From the NCBI GenBank assembly GCA_013399875.1, contig VXAZ01006882.1, positions 655,264-719,263 of the forward strand: a DNA stretch of 64,000 nucleotides, in the 5' to 3' direction. Position 1 is the first letter of the stretch. Each line of letters starts with the position of its first letter. Made by a program: the position numbers and the translations under genes. Of the stretch, positions 35,817 to 48,720 are shown one piece after another. A model generated the notes under the pieces. It saw only the letters and a list, made by a program, of their open reading frames with translations. It was not told the origin of the DNA and made no database searches. This stretch comes from Gymnorhina tibicen. Lineage: Eukaryota > Chordata > Aves > Passeriformes > Artamidae.

Positions 35817-38800
35817 GGTTAGATGTACTATTCAGAAGAGTACAGAATCTGGGAAGCCTTCTGTTCATGGGACTCGTGATGTTTTTGGGGTTTTTTTTAA
35901 TTGGTCTTTATTAATTGGATATGATGTGCCTTGTGCTTTCTCTCACTGAAGAGAAAATGAAGATTGGAGTTTGGTAGTGCAGCTACACTCTCAGCTTGAG
36001 TGTACAGCTATTGATCTCGTAGTCAACAAATTTGAATATCTTCAAATGTTTGGGACACCAAAAAAAGGTGTTGAAATGTGGTCTTGAAATCATACAGCAT
36101 TGGGCTTGGTACAGTCTTCTGTTACCACTGTAACAACTACTTCATTGACATTTCTTATTTGTGTGAGTGTGAAAATAAGGATAACCAGGTACCTCTGCTA
36201 TATTGTCCTGTAAAAACTTGGCCACGGCCTTACTGTATTTAAATTACTTTCTGGTGAGAGTGGGACTCTCAGAGTATTTTTAAGGAACACAGATTGACAG
36301 AAGGTTATTTAGCAGAGTCTTTCAAGCTGATTAAACTGTTTTCCAGAACACAAAATATGCCTGGAGAAATGGGACTGCTAGTGAGTTTTACCTCTGAATA
36401 TAGTAGACATTATCTTCACTCTGAGTGAAGTCAGTGGAAGAAGTATCTCTGGTATACATGGACTAGGAAGCAGTACCTATCAAAGAATATAATTTTGCAG
36501 ATTTTCCAGTATTTGCATTGCCAATACAGATGAGGACAGTTTAGGAGATTTTCACAGACACAAATTATATATTTGGAAAAAAATAATATGCAAAAAGGGA
36601 TGTGTTTTGCAAAGCTGTTTATCCTTTTGATTGACACCTTACTGTAAACCATTTATTTTAGACTAGCCGTCTTCTTAGGCTTAGGAGCGCATAGGAGGAA
36701 TTACCTTCACTAAATACATTTGTTTTATTTTTCAGTGTATCAGTGGTAGTGAAAGTACATTAAGTGGGCCTGTAATTCACTGCATTGTGAAGAACTAACT
36801 TATTAAACAAGACCAATAGAAAATGTAAAACATTTCAAGCACTAAAAGGAGGCATTAACCATTGCTAATTAAAATTGAACTTGCAGATACAGCATTCTTT
36901 TTAGTAGAAATGTAGGAAACACTGTCCCTTAGTGGTGGTGAGGAAGTATTGCTTAGGAAATAGCTGCACAGCTACTTGTTCATCTGACTATGTACATTGT
37001 CGTGAATGTCTGTTGCTGGCAATTAATAGCAGCACAGGGCATGCAAAGCCTTGGGTTATGTCCTGACGTTGTACAGTAACTAATGGAATCTGGAAGAAGA
37101 AGGCCAGCACTACTCAGAGGTTGTTTATTTCCAGCATAGGCTGAAAAGTGCAGAACTTGATCCCAACATAATTTGTACCTCAGTGAGTGCCTCACTTTTA
37201 CACCAGTGGTGCTGAACTCACTGTGTGACACCCTTATGCTGTAAGAAAAAACCACTCTCACTTCCTAGTGCAGCTGAAAAAAAGCTGGTGTGCATTTGGG
37301 CAGGTATGTCACAGGCAGACAAAACAATGTAATTCTTCTTCTTGGCATCCAGGCTTCCTCACTGCCTTTGGGAGAAGGCATTCCTGGGCTTCAGGCACTG
37401 CTCTGGAGAAACTTGCTCCGTTTTCTCTGTGCAGCCATGGTCTATGGATAGTCTGAGGATTCAGTCTTCAGAGCTGTGTAGTTTGCCTGCAAGAAACTCG
37501 TTATCAGTTAAAAGTGAGGACTTGTCATTTTCTGCATTTATCTGTTCAGCTTAACAGATGTAATTGCCTTGTGAGGATAGTAAGACTATTTACAAACGTA
37601 TTTGCATGGCTTCTTTTAGATCTTTCAAAAATCATTCTGTCACTACACTATTTTTGCCAGCAGTATTTTTTTGTCTCAGCCCTGGTACATGATAACTGAT
37701 TGTCAACAATATAAACAAAAGGGCATTTGGTGGGAGTGCTGCTAAAGTCTGGCAATGTAATTTGCCTTTTTTGTACCTGCTCCTGAAGAGTCCCAAGGCC
37801 TGACACCTCTCCATTACTCTGGCACAGCATGCAGAGACAGTGTAAGCCAAGGACCTGGGAGGCTTGCTGACGATTGTCTGGGTTGTATCTGCTTAGACAG
37901 TGGGCTTTTGGGGGATTTGTCTCTTAAATCCTGGATATACAGGATTCCGTCTGTTGGGATATATTTGGTGAAGCTGGGATGGCTCCTAAGAATTTTTCCA
38001 GTATAGAGATAGGTCAACATGTAAGCAGGAAGAGGCTCAGAATGTGTAACTGTAATAATCATGATTAATTTTCCTCTGTGGCTCTCTAAAGACAGAAAGG
38101 AATGAATCCTGTGAGCAGTGAACTATCTGCTACCTCACCATTGCTTTTAGCCTCATTTCCTGCACTCCCAGCTTTCTTCAGTCACAGTGGCATGTTCAGA
38201 GTGAAACTTGCACACTGAGCTTTCGATTGCCTTCAGCTGAAAACTTGTCCCAAATCCTCTTCTGAGGCTTTTTAGGAGAAGAGCCCAACTTATCCAAACA
38301 ATCGCATGGATGCTTTCTCTGGACCTTTCTGTTTCTTCAGTCTTCTCCCCTCCTAAGTGCACCCTTACAAAGCCTTAGAGAAAGTTTTCCTTAGGAAATA
38401 TCTGTGGGGATCTTCTCTGGAAACTCCTGAGTTACTAACCATTAACTTACTCTGCTAAATTAACAAGCAGATGTTTGGCTGCAGTACTGGCCAAAGTAAA
38501 AAAAGTGGTAGTGAATAAAAGCACCATTTTTCAATAAGAATATCAGTAGAATGATATAAAAATTGCCAAGTTTTGAGAAGAAACAGTCTTCATCATTTTT
38601 CTCTTGTAATTACTTGAAATGCAGCAGAATGGATTTTTATCTCAAATTTGTGGGTTTTAAGACCATTCATTTCCTTTGGGAATTCATCTGTGTTTTATTA
38701 ACAGCACATTGTTTTTTCATATTGTAGCATTTATCAGTTGAAATATGTACTTTTTATAGACACTGACAATATTACTGGTAATAACAGTGAGACATCAGTT

Positions 38801-41800
38801 ACCAAGTTCCAGAAGAAAAACTCAAACAAAACCAGGAACATAGAAGAGGATGTTACAGAGGTAACCCAGATATGATCTCAAGAAGTGACCAGCTATGACC
38901 AACTCTCTCTTTTGTTCTAACATTCGTGATGCCCATAGCCCCAGGTAGCCTTGTGTTCCATATGTAAAGCTCTACACATACCCTCACACCGAGGCAGGGC
39001 TGGGTTACGGGCTGTGAGACTCATTGTTGGGTAGTTTCACTTCTCTCCCAGGAAGAGACTAACCCAGTACAGTGAGTAGCACAGCTGGTGCCTTTTTAAT
39101 GGACAGTGTTGTTGGACATTTGTGTTTTGGTAGCTCCTTGAGGTCCGTGGGTATCTCTGCAATTTAACTGGGGACATTTTTCAGGGCTGAACTGTCAAAT
39201 CTCTGGTGCTGCCTGTTCCTCAGACTCCTGATCTCAGCTTGTACTCTGGGCATGGAAGTTTACTCAGAGAAAGATCACAGCAGGACTGTAGCATAAATCA
39301 CACTGAGATGGGGTGTGTGCATGGAATGAAGAGGAGAGGGAAGAGAGGAAGCTGAACCTGCCTGCACATTTAATGGAAAACACTTCCAAGGGTATTTTGC
39401 TGGCCTACTACAGCTCTCTGGCCAGTGCACATTTGTTTTCCCACTTCCCAGATAAGCCTGCTTTGCTGGGAGGTCTCAGAGCACACACAACATGCCTGTG
39501 AGATGGTGACTGATACACTGGGTGCTTATGTTCTCTTCTTGTATGTTTTGTAGGATTCCCTGATATATGAAAACCTCTGACTGTATCCCCTATCTGTCAC
39601 CTGGCTGTACCAAAAGATGAGCGTTCGAAACCAACAAAAGCTTGTGTGAATTCACAGTATATTGAGTGCTGCTCCATAGCTGCTATGTGGCTCTTCAGAC
39701 ACAGAACTAAATGGCATCATCCATTGAGATGTAGCAAAACACTGCTTCTGTGCCCTGATTTGCCTGTAAAGCTGTCAGTGGATGGCTCAGGGCAGTCTTT
39801 AAGGAAAGAACTTTCTCTAATTACCAGCAGATGTACTGGAAGTGCTGTCTAGTAGGAAGAGCAAGGCATATGTGCAGATAGGATACCTTCATCCTTCCAG
39901 TCATTTTAATCTTTCCTGTTAGATGATCAGCACATCTCTGTGCTCACAGTGGAAAAAGAATGAAGGTGTTGTAAGCCTTCATTTAAGCACCATCTGTGAG
40001 GTGTTTTGAGATCCCTGGGATGGAAGAAGGCTAGTGATGGATGTGTGTGCTGACATATAATGGAGATCAGCAATGTATTTTGGGGTGTGAGGAGCAATTT
40101 GTAATAGTCTGTGTTAGATTGTTATGGCAATTTGCTTTAATTACACCATGGATTTGTTTGCATCAGCTTCACGCACAGCCTTGTTCCTTTTCATGCAGTT
40201 CAGGAATCTGACAGGAGACGGTTGATTTCCTACATTCATATACTTTGGAGAAAAATTTTAAAAACTTGAAAATATCAATAGTGCTTTAGTTGTTTTATGA
40301 ACTGCTTGGTTTTATTAAACTGCTAGATTACAACAGATGGGTTAATTTATCTCACTATGTCTTTATATACATTTAGATGGTTCCCGTCTCTGTAGGACTT
40401 GTGTCCTCCTGAGTATTTTAAAACAGAAAGAAGCCTTTCTTTCTCCACCTTTCTATCTAGCCACTAAGAGGAATAGCAAGCTATTAGTTCATAGGGCTTG
40501 GATTTGTTGGGCTGGGTACTAGCGTTCTTTGCATGACTGTGTGTGAAGAAATGAAGCTCAGGAGAGAAGTTTTGCATTTGCTTCTGACTGCATTCAGATG
40601 TGGGTTATTTCTGTCTCTGTGAGGCAAAGTAAGTTCCACAGTGCAGAAATACTGCCTGGGAAATATGAAACTCCCACAGTCTTTTCTCACCCCTTGGTCA
40701 AGGGTGGCAGTGCTCCAGCAGGAGCTGGCTACAGGAGATTATGAAGGGCTTTGATTATCAGAAAAGAAGACCAAAGTCTGCACTTAGTAGGAATCTAGGA
40801 TGAGCAAAGCACCACACTGCTCTCCTTTGCTAAGCAGACATCTGCTGTATTTTACACCTGCTGTGGTTTATTTCAAAGCACAGAGAATTGCAGTAATTAA
40901 GCTGCAAGACAGAATTTATGCACCAGTGTGTCCAGGCGTGCACTCCTTAGGATGAGGTGCAATCTTCTGGCCAGTCCCACCTGGAAGAGGGCATTTCTGC
41001 TGACATGGTTGTTCAGCCATCCAGTGGCAATGTGGAGGACACAGACACCCCAAGGCTATGAGACATGCTGCAGCTGACTAAGCAACTCTGCTGCTGTTGG
41101 GATGTGAAGGAAATGTTTAACACAAAACTAAGCAGAGATGAATCTGCACAGTCCAGAATGGCAGGCCCTAAACAAGACAACAGACCAAAGAGATACCACT
41201 TACATTGACCATTTCACTGTTCCCACAAGACAGAATTTTACAGAGTTTAAGTTCAACCATGATGTTGAGAGCAGTTGGTTTCTGGGGACAACAGAGGTCT
41301 CAGTAAAGAGTGTCCCAGTAATTTCTTGTGAACATATGCACCATCTGATGTGAGTTACTCCTGTAGTAGAGTTTAGAAGAGCCTTTTACAACCCATCTAC
41401 CACCTGCATCCACATGCCACGGAACAATTATCAGGAGTTTCAGTTGCTGTGTGTTCAGGCCTGCCCAGGCTAGCCTTAATCTTTCTGGTCCAGGCAACCT
41501 GAGCTTTGTAAACATGGTGGCATGGATTTTACCAAGCTTGCCAGAGGCTGTGGAGACATTTGTAGGTTGATGCCATCAAGTCCTCATTACTAGTAGCATC
41601 CTGTGACCTGGAATCCATTCAACTCAGCTATGCCTAAGTGCTGACTTCACCCTTTCCTCCAGTGATGGACAGACAGGTTGTGGTGTTTTGGTCCATGAGT
41701 TCAGGTCTTTTTCACTGTCTTTTCTATTCTTGCCTTTTCTGCCACAGGCCACCAGAGCATCCCATTGTGCTGTGTGACAGGGAAGGTAGCTAGGAAGGTT

Positions 41801-41994
41801 CTCTAGAGAAGCTAAGAGGGGCAGGGAGGGACAGGGTTTCACCACCTCATCTCTACTGTGCCTCTTGGCTTGGGGAGATGTTCTGCAAGTCTGATTCAGC
41901 ATGATGGCACATGTTGAATTAAGACATTAACATTTGCCTTAGTTAGGTGGATGTTCATTTGGTGTCTCTCACTCTGCTCCTCAGCCTAGGCAGG

Positions 41995-43440
41995 AGGCCA
42001 GCGGCACGGTTCAGCTCGAAGCCCTCGTTGCTCTCTGGTGTTCTGTGGAAGATGCGGCACGTTTATAAGGCACAAATCCCCACAGTGCCCGAGAGCAGAG
42101 CAGCTCCGCAGCAGCACTCGGCAGAAGGCTGGTTTAAAACCAAGTCACTAATGGTGATTGGGGTCCTTGCGGGAACCCCCCGGCGCTGCTCCGGGCTGCG
42201 TGCGCGGCTGCTCCGGACGGAGCCCGCGGGCAGCGCGTAACCCCGCAAAGCTCCGGGGGCCTGGGTAAGCCTCAGGCTCAGCCGGCCGTCGGCAGTAGTG
42301 TCCCCGCACCACGGGATGTCACTACGGAGCCAGCGGACACGTGTATTTCGCCGCATTTTATAGCCTTTCCTCTGATGCTGTGACCGCGCGTCACTGAGGG
42401 CACCGCTGCCTTCAGCGGGCTCTGAGGCCGCCGAGCGCATCCCGGCGGGCACCGGGCAGCCCGCCCATCACTGAGGTGGAGAAAATTATTCGCCCCTTTT
42501 TGCCTCCCAAGTAACCTCTGCCTCTCGGGGACGGCACCGCTTCCTCACCCCGCCCGGGGACCAAGGGACCGGGATGCCGCTGCCGCCCGGGGGCTGCGGG
42601 CAGCCGGGCCCCGGGAGCGGACCCCGGGCTGCCGGGGGCCGCCCGCATCCAGCCCCGGAGCATCGCGGAAGGAGGAGGGGGGCGAAAGCGGGTTCACTTC
42701 CGCCTGGCTGCAGGAACCACAAGCCCCCAGAATATATTAGAATAATAATAATAGAAAGGTTCCCCCTCAGCCCCGTTTTTGTCCCCCTGGAAGGAGCGGG
42801 TGGCGAGCAGAGCAGCGAGGCTGCCGGCGGGCGGATCGATGTGGAGCCGGTGAGGCACCGCGGCCGGCCCCAGCTCCCCGCCGGCACCGCGGCCGCGGCC
42901 GGCAGGACAAGCGCAGCCTCCCCGCGGAGAGGCCAGGGAGAAGGTCTGTGCTTTGCCTTTGTACCTAGCGTGCCCGGCACGGCTATGCCCTGGGCGGAGG
43001 GGCTGGGCGGGCTCCTGGCAGCCCGCGGTCCCCTGCAGCCAGCAGCCGGGCAACAAAGCGCAGCCGGGGTCTGTGCGGGGCTGCAGCTTGCGGGGGGCTG
43101 GGGAGAGCCCTGAGCTCTTTGTCAGCACCCGGCTCTCTTCGGAAGTTCCCAAATCTGTGCCTTGTAACCGCCTCGAACCCTGTCCTCTGGCTGGGGGTCT
43201 GGTTAGTTTGATGCTCCAGGGATAACTGGCTCCATGGAAAAGGCTCTGGCATGTGCCTGGAGTGCCGGCTGGGCCTGGATGCTGCGGGACCGGGATGCCG
43301 CGCTGCCGGCTGGCGCTGCAGGCAGGCACGGGGAGCCTGGCGCAGGGCGGGAAGGGAGGGGCGGCCAAGGGCTCTGCAGGTTCCTCGTGTGAGCCACCGG
43401 CGAGCCAGGCTGCTTGCCCTCTGGGCCAAGTTGAGTGCCA
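41995..43440. promoter_or_regulatory. CpG island 2, candidate promoter of an unidentified (possibly divergent) neighbour
   Basis: A second block of about 1.4 kb is rich in GC and CpG, with several GC boxes and long overlapping frames on both strands that I treat as compositional shadows. An AT-rich segment at 42731-42755 (TATATT then ATAATAATA) interrupts it. A plausible plus-strand donor (TGG/GTAAGC) starts at 42265. In mammals the gene upstream of CHRDL1 in opposite orientation is PAK3, which has several untranslated 5' exons, so this island could be its promoter. No PAK3 coding sequence was seen through 64 kb, and the assignment is inference from synteny only. Confidence 0.55.
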
Positions 43441-44539
43441 GAGATGCACCTTCCCGTGCCAGATGCACCTTCAGGGACTTGCCATTCAAATATCTTAAGA
43501 TCGGTTGCTTTTCACATATTAAACATTTCCCAAGTTTTGTCTTGTTATTTTTAATATGAAGGCTCAGCGGGATGGTCTTGAGTGTCTTTACACAAGTCAT
43601 TTCGGACTCAACAGGAAGACAGTAATTGGGATGGGCTGCCTTTGAAGCCAATCACAGCCTAAAACTCCTAATCTCACCAGTGCCATAATCCATCTGCCTG
43701 TCTAGCCATTCCCGGTTTGGACCTGATGCCCTAGTTTAAGGGATCACCATCAACTGGCTGAGCAGTTTAAGAGATTGGTAATGGTAAATACAATATTAGA
43801 AGTGGAGATGAGCACTGTGGACTTTTACTGAAACAAGACAGAAGGCTAAATTAGCCATCCTCCCCTTGGGTCAGGGGCAGACTCCCCTCTGTCCTGTTAC
43901 TGTCACTTCAGTGCAGTATTCAGGTTTTCTCTCTTGGCAGACTGTGGGCATACTCTGTCCAACAGAGATAGTGAGCACTGAGATCCTGTAGAAACTTTGT
44001 TGCAGCAAAGCCTCTAACACTGACAGAAGTCCCAGCAGGGATGACTTACTGGCTGCTGGAACACTCTTTCCATTCTTTTTAAAGAAGTAACTGCTATAAT
44101 TGCACACTCACATGTAAACAGTTTTCTTCACAAAGGTGAAACCGGTGGTCTGTATGTCTTCAAGTCATTCTCATTGGAGTGAGAATTCTCAGGATCATGC
44201 AAAGATTCAGGTTAGGATAAGTATATGTTAACTGAGAGAATAGATGTATTGACTGCTGTGATCTCTGGTATACTTTTAAAAGGAAGAGAGGCTGGCAAGC
44301 TGAATGGGCAGGGCTATTCTAATAGCTCTGATGTTGAAGGTAACTTCTAAACTAGGGATCATAAGTGTGCTGATTCTGTTTATATGTATCTTCATTCTTT
44401 TAAAATTTGTGTTTAATGTCTAAGAGAGCTGAACACCTTGAATTCCAGAGTGCTTTGATGCCTCAAACCTGTATACTGGTAGCTGAGCACTGTATGTTGG
44501 AAATCCTGCCAGAAGCCTGCACAATTTAATATGACTTTA

Positions 44540-44640
44540 ATGTATAGCAATGTATAAGGGAAGTGATTTGCTTAAGACTAGTGAAAGACTGGGGAAAAAA
44601 CCCTGGCGTCTCATTGCCCTGTGCCTGCACTTCCCCTTCC
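44540..44640 (-). repeat. possible MIR-like SINE fragment
   Basis: GGGAAGTGATTTGCTTAAGA, followed by GACTGGGG and CCCTGGCGTCTC, follows the MIR order (aagtgacttgccca, then gctggga, then accc-ggtctc). It is partial and diverged, and could be chance similarity. Confidence 0.33.
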
Positions 44641-46683
44641 AATTCCATTCTTCTTGCCCCTTTTTGTTCAGCTAGAAGTGTGACAGCTAGAGTTGTTTAG
44701 GAGCTACTTGCCCTCCTTTCTGAACCTTTTACAGGAACTATGGTCACAGGAGGGAAGAGGGAAGAGAAAGTGTGAGTGTTCACTCTAGAGAGATATCCAG
44801 AAATGAAGGTATGGCACAGAAGGAATGAGAAGCAGTGAGCTAATGCAGTCTGAGAGCTCTTTCGTGAAAAAAAACCAAAACAACTACTGGTCCATCTGCC
44901 ATCTTGCTCATTTCCTTTCATGAAGTCTGAAGATGTGTTGAAAACAGTTTGAAGTTCATGTTCTGAAGCATGTGAATTAAGCTCCTAACTTATATGTGAG
45001 AAAGTGGAGTGACTTCTCAGTGGTCCTGCAGCCACAGCCTCGTGTAGCATCCACCTGGGGTGCAAGTGTCTCGTGATGTGGTTAGTTGCAAAAAGTTTTA
45101 ATAGTGCGCTGTAGAACACAGTTACTCTTTTGCTTGTGAATCTGCAGAGGAAGGGAAGTAATTTTCTTTGATTCTGGTTCCCTTTGAATAATTTCTTCTG
45201 AGGTCTCTTCTGCCTGTGAAGTGACTTGAATTGTGGTGGGGACAGGATGCAACTCTGGCTTCTTGGCCAGCTGGAGAGGAAAGCCCTACCTCGTTAGGCA
45301 GTTACGTAGATTTGCTGCTGTAACTTAGTTGAGAGCTGCAATAGCATGGTTAAGTCTAATTCAATTGTGTATCTTTCCTGTGAAAACTTAGTCCTGTGAA
45401 GTTAACCATCACTTCAGAGTCGGTTAAACTCCACTGTGATATTGGGGTTTATACCACAGAAGCATTTGCCCTAGCAGAGAGACAAGTGGGTAGGAGTAAA
45501 AGTAGTAAAATATTAGCTTTGTATTATACTACTCATTGCAAAGGTGTGAAAATAAGTGAGAGGTGCTTTACCTGTGACTGAAGTACAGTCCTGAAAGACA
45601 GAAGTACAGCACAGTGCTGAACAGTATGGTACAGGTAGAGCCATCCCTCTGCCACAGGCAGCAGTGATCCAGAGCGTGAATCTTTCTGCATCTGTTGTCT
45701 GATGTAGATGTTTCAACTGCTGAGATTTCAAATTGGTCTCTAAAAACTAGGATAACACATCCCCCAAAAGGCTTACCAGCAGTCACAGTGTTATTTGAAT
45801 GCTGTTGTGTGGATTTCTCTCTTAAACTGGGTTTACTCTCCAGAAGCCAGGGAAATCTGAATATTTATCTGCATTAGCAGAATGGTATTAAATGCAAAAT
45901 CCTTAGCTGCCATGAATATTTATTCTTATCTTAGCTGGCTTCAAACTGCATCTCTGGCCAATTGCCATTTCTGAAGGTTATTTTCACAGAGGTTTTGGAG
46001 TGGACGCTCACACACTGATACACCTCCAGATTTCATGTTCCCTGATATTTCTAAACAGATTGTCAGTAGTTGGCAAACAACTACATAAAAGCAGACAGTC
46101 AGTGAAGAAAGTAAGGGCCCAAAAATACCTTTGGGCATCAGTAGATATCACTTTAAATCATCAGATCACAACTATTTCAGTATATGTAAATACTCCCAGT
46201 CTCTCACAGTGCTCTCTTAAGATTAAATGAGTGCCTTGAAATTATCCTCCTAGTCGAAGCTTTAACCCTTCAGATAGAATAAGATACATTTTGAGATCCT
46301 ATAGGATTTTTTCTTTTGAAAACTCCCCAGTAATCTTTCTTTCAGTGCATCATCTTCTAGAAGGTTTCACTATGGAACCAGTGGTCCATAGTTACAGTTC
46401 TGTCAAGCACAGCAGGGTATGTATAGCATCTCCATGGACACACTGAGACCATGGTGGATGAAGTGTTCATTGAGTGCACTGGAGGAGCTTTCTGAGTGTA
46501 GAACTCTCAAGTGTGGGTGCCGGCCCTTTTGGGTATTTTGTGGGTAGTGCTGTTATTCCTTTTAGCTGCGTACTGGCAGCCTGTCTCCATTCTTGATCAG
46601 TGCAGAGGGTGACTTTAAGTATTATAGAAATATATTAATATTTACTAAGGCCCTACAGTATGATTCCAAATTTACCCAAGAAA

Positions 46684-46972
46684 AATCACAGAATAATTTA
46701 GGATGGATGTGACTTGTGCAGTTGATATAGTCCAACCTGCTGCTCAAAGCAGGACCAATTTTTAGCAGGTTATTCAGGGCTTGGTTCAGTTAAATTTGCA
46801 CTACCTCCAAAAATAGAGATCCTACAACCTCTCTGGTGCAATTTCAGTGTTTGACCATCCTCGTGAAAAAAAAATCTAATCAGAATTTCCCATGTTTCAG
46901 TTTGTTACCTTTCACTGTACACCTCTTGAGTCTGGTTCCATCTTCTATACCTTCTTGGTAGGTAAAGGTATA
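46684..46972 (-). mobile_element. CR1 LINE 3' end, older divergent copy
   Basis: In reverse orientation it shows AATCACAGAATAATTTAGG, CCAACCTGCTGCTCAAAGCA, CTACAACCTCTCTGG, AGTGTTTGACCATCCTC and TGTACACCTCTTGAGTCTGG. Divergence and small gaps make it older than the copy at 47.8 kb. Confidence 0.88.
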
Positions 46973-47527
46973 TGCATAAATAGGTAGATATAGAGAGAGA
47001 GTGAGGATAGAAGAGATGTGAAAAGGGTCTTTTCATAGCTGCTTTTCATTTCAGGCAGCCTTCCTAAGGCTAAGATCTTCCATGTGGTTTACTCTGATGT
47101 GAAGTTAAGATGGGCACAGCTGTAGCCATGCAATGAACCTGTCTTTTAAATCCTGCCTTTGAATGCAGCATTATGTGACAGGCTGAGGACTGTGTTACTG
47201 GACTGGATGAAGTGCTGAATTAATGTGTCTCCTTCTCTACCTCTGGGGTTTTCCAGGAGCCTCTTGCAGTTACAAGTCATGAAACCCGTTTGTTGGCATA
47301 TTTTTCTTTTAAGGGATTAATTTGATTTTGAGGTGGATCCGTCCTGTCATATTTGTATGGTGTAAGACATTTCCTTCCCTGATACCAAGTATGCCTCAAG
47401 CAAAGTCACTGACCAGTATCAGCAGTTTCCCAAATTTCAAACCTTGGGTACCATCAAGTGGCAGCATTATCTGCAAGGCAGCTTGTGACCATGAGCATCA
47501 AACATGGTGGAAGTTATAAATTTCTAT

Positions 47528-47629
47528 GGGAAAGGGAAGGGGAAAGGGAGAGGGAAGGGGAAAGGGAAAGGGAAAGGGAAAGGGAAAGGGAAAGGGAAAG
47601 GGAAAGGGAAAAGGGAAAAGGGAAAGGGA
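47528..47629. repeat. (GGGAAA)n polypurine tract, about 100 bp
   Basis: The run is uninterrupted purine on the plus strand. GGGAAA hexamers are imperfect at both ends (GGGGAAA, GGGAGA, GGGAAAA) and near-perfect in the middle. Regular GGG runs every six bases meet the simple pattern for an intrastrand G-quadruplex, and the purine bias also permits triplex DNA. Length is expected to vary between individuals. Confidence 0.95.
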
Positions 47630-47684
47630 TGGATCACCTGCAGTGACCTCACGTGTCACTAGGCAAGAGATTTGGAACAGCTGT

Positions 47685-47928
47685 GTCGGGAGAGGTTTAG
47701 GTTGGATATTAGGAAAAGATTCTTCACCAGAGGGTGGCTGGGCACTGGAACAGGCTCCCCAGGGAAGTGGTTACAGCACCAGCCTGACAGAGCTCAAGAA
47801 GCATTTGGAGAATGCTCTCAGACACATGGTGGGATTGCGGGGGTTGTCCTGGGCAGGGCCAGTTGGACTTGATGATCCTTATGGGTTCCTTTCAACTCAG
47901 GATATTCTGTGGTTCTATGATTCTATGA
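47685..47928 (+). mobile_element. CR1 LINE 3' end (truncated)
   Basis: The copy starts at AGAGGTTTAGGTTGGATATT and includes AGGGAAGTGGTTACAG, GTGGGATTG, CTTGATGATCCTTATGGGTT and the tail GGTTCTATGATTCTATGA. It begins about 60 bases after the GGGAAA tract. Confidence 0.94.
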
Positions 47929-48589
47929 ACATGTGTCAGCCAAAGCAAAATGGAAATTAAACTGTGTAGGAGATAAAACCACCTTTGTAGGTGAAATAAT
48001 GGATAATGCCCTCTCCTAAATACACCATTTATGTCTTCTGAAGTTGAGACATTTGTATTTAACTTTTGCCATCCCTCCCACATCCTGGACCATTGCTCCT
48101 TTCTCCTATGCTGTTGTTAGGTTGTGTGGAGTTTGTTAATAAAATCTTTTCCAATAGGCTTGAGCAGGTTAATGCACTTTGATATACACATGGTCGTGTA
48201 TTAAAAAATCAGTGAAACACCAACTGACTTTTCAGTAACAATTTCTGTTCTAGTCCTTAATGGCTGATTTATGCAGAGGTTAGCAGAGAGCAATAATCAA
48301 ACAACGTCTCTTACATAATAAGACAGAGGATCAGCTGGAAAAACTGACCTGCTGTCTGGTGGTTGGTGTGAATGTTTTATTTTTGTGGTAGCATAAGGAC
48401 TGCAATATTAGAGTAGGTCTGAAGGTCACCTACTCTGCTGTTCTAGCCTGGTATGACTTGTCCTGGGCAGCTCAGGTGACAGTGTAAAGACCATACGACA
48501 AGAACTTGCTGGCCAGTCCATTTCCCCACATTGTAGCTAACTTTCTTCCCTTCATAGATCAGCACACAGATCAATATGTTTTTCAGAAG

Positions 48590-48720
48590 TTTATCCTTGT
48601 AAATTTAAGGATGCTTTCCAGCAGCAGTGATACTAAATTCTACAACAGGCTACCTAGGGAGCATGTGACATCTTCACTGCTGAAGATTTTGGGGAGTAAG
48701 AAAGCAAGTATTGCTAAGGA
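48590..48720 (+). mobile_element. possible ancient CR1-type LINE fragment
   Basis: The stretch ACAACAGGCTACCTAGGGAG, followed by ATCTTCACTGCTGAAGATTTT, resembles the wording of old amniote CR1 3' regions (aacaggctgcctagggag, then ggaatcttcat, then gagatttt). No clear tail was found, so this is a weak call. Confidence 0.35.

Larger units (their letters stand above)
24831..41990. other. intergenic or 5'-flanking DNA between the two CpG islands
   Basis: This 17-kb stretch has no identifiable gene. Contents supported by eye are a CR1 3' end at 33.97-34.21 kb, a MIR-like SINE near 34.5 kb, a short (TCTAA)n run at 28.38 kb, a 19-bp tandem duplication at 29.09 kb, and candidate regulatory blocks at 30.6-30.96 kb and 35.64-35.90 kb. 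A 105-codon minus-strand frame at 26492-26809 and an exon-like piece at 38760-38860 remain unassigned. Confidence 0.7.

Noticed and set aside
42486..43651. Open frames of up to 251 codons in CpG island 2
   Set aside because: Same compositional effect. No domain or repeat pattern is seen, and frames on both strands cover each other.
47526..47960. 144-codon plus-strand frame with a Gly-Lys repeat
   Set aside because: It is the (GGGAAA)n tract read in one frame, followed by a CR1 fragment. Not a gene.
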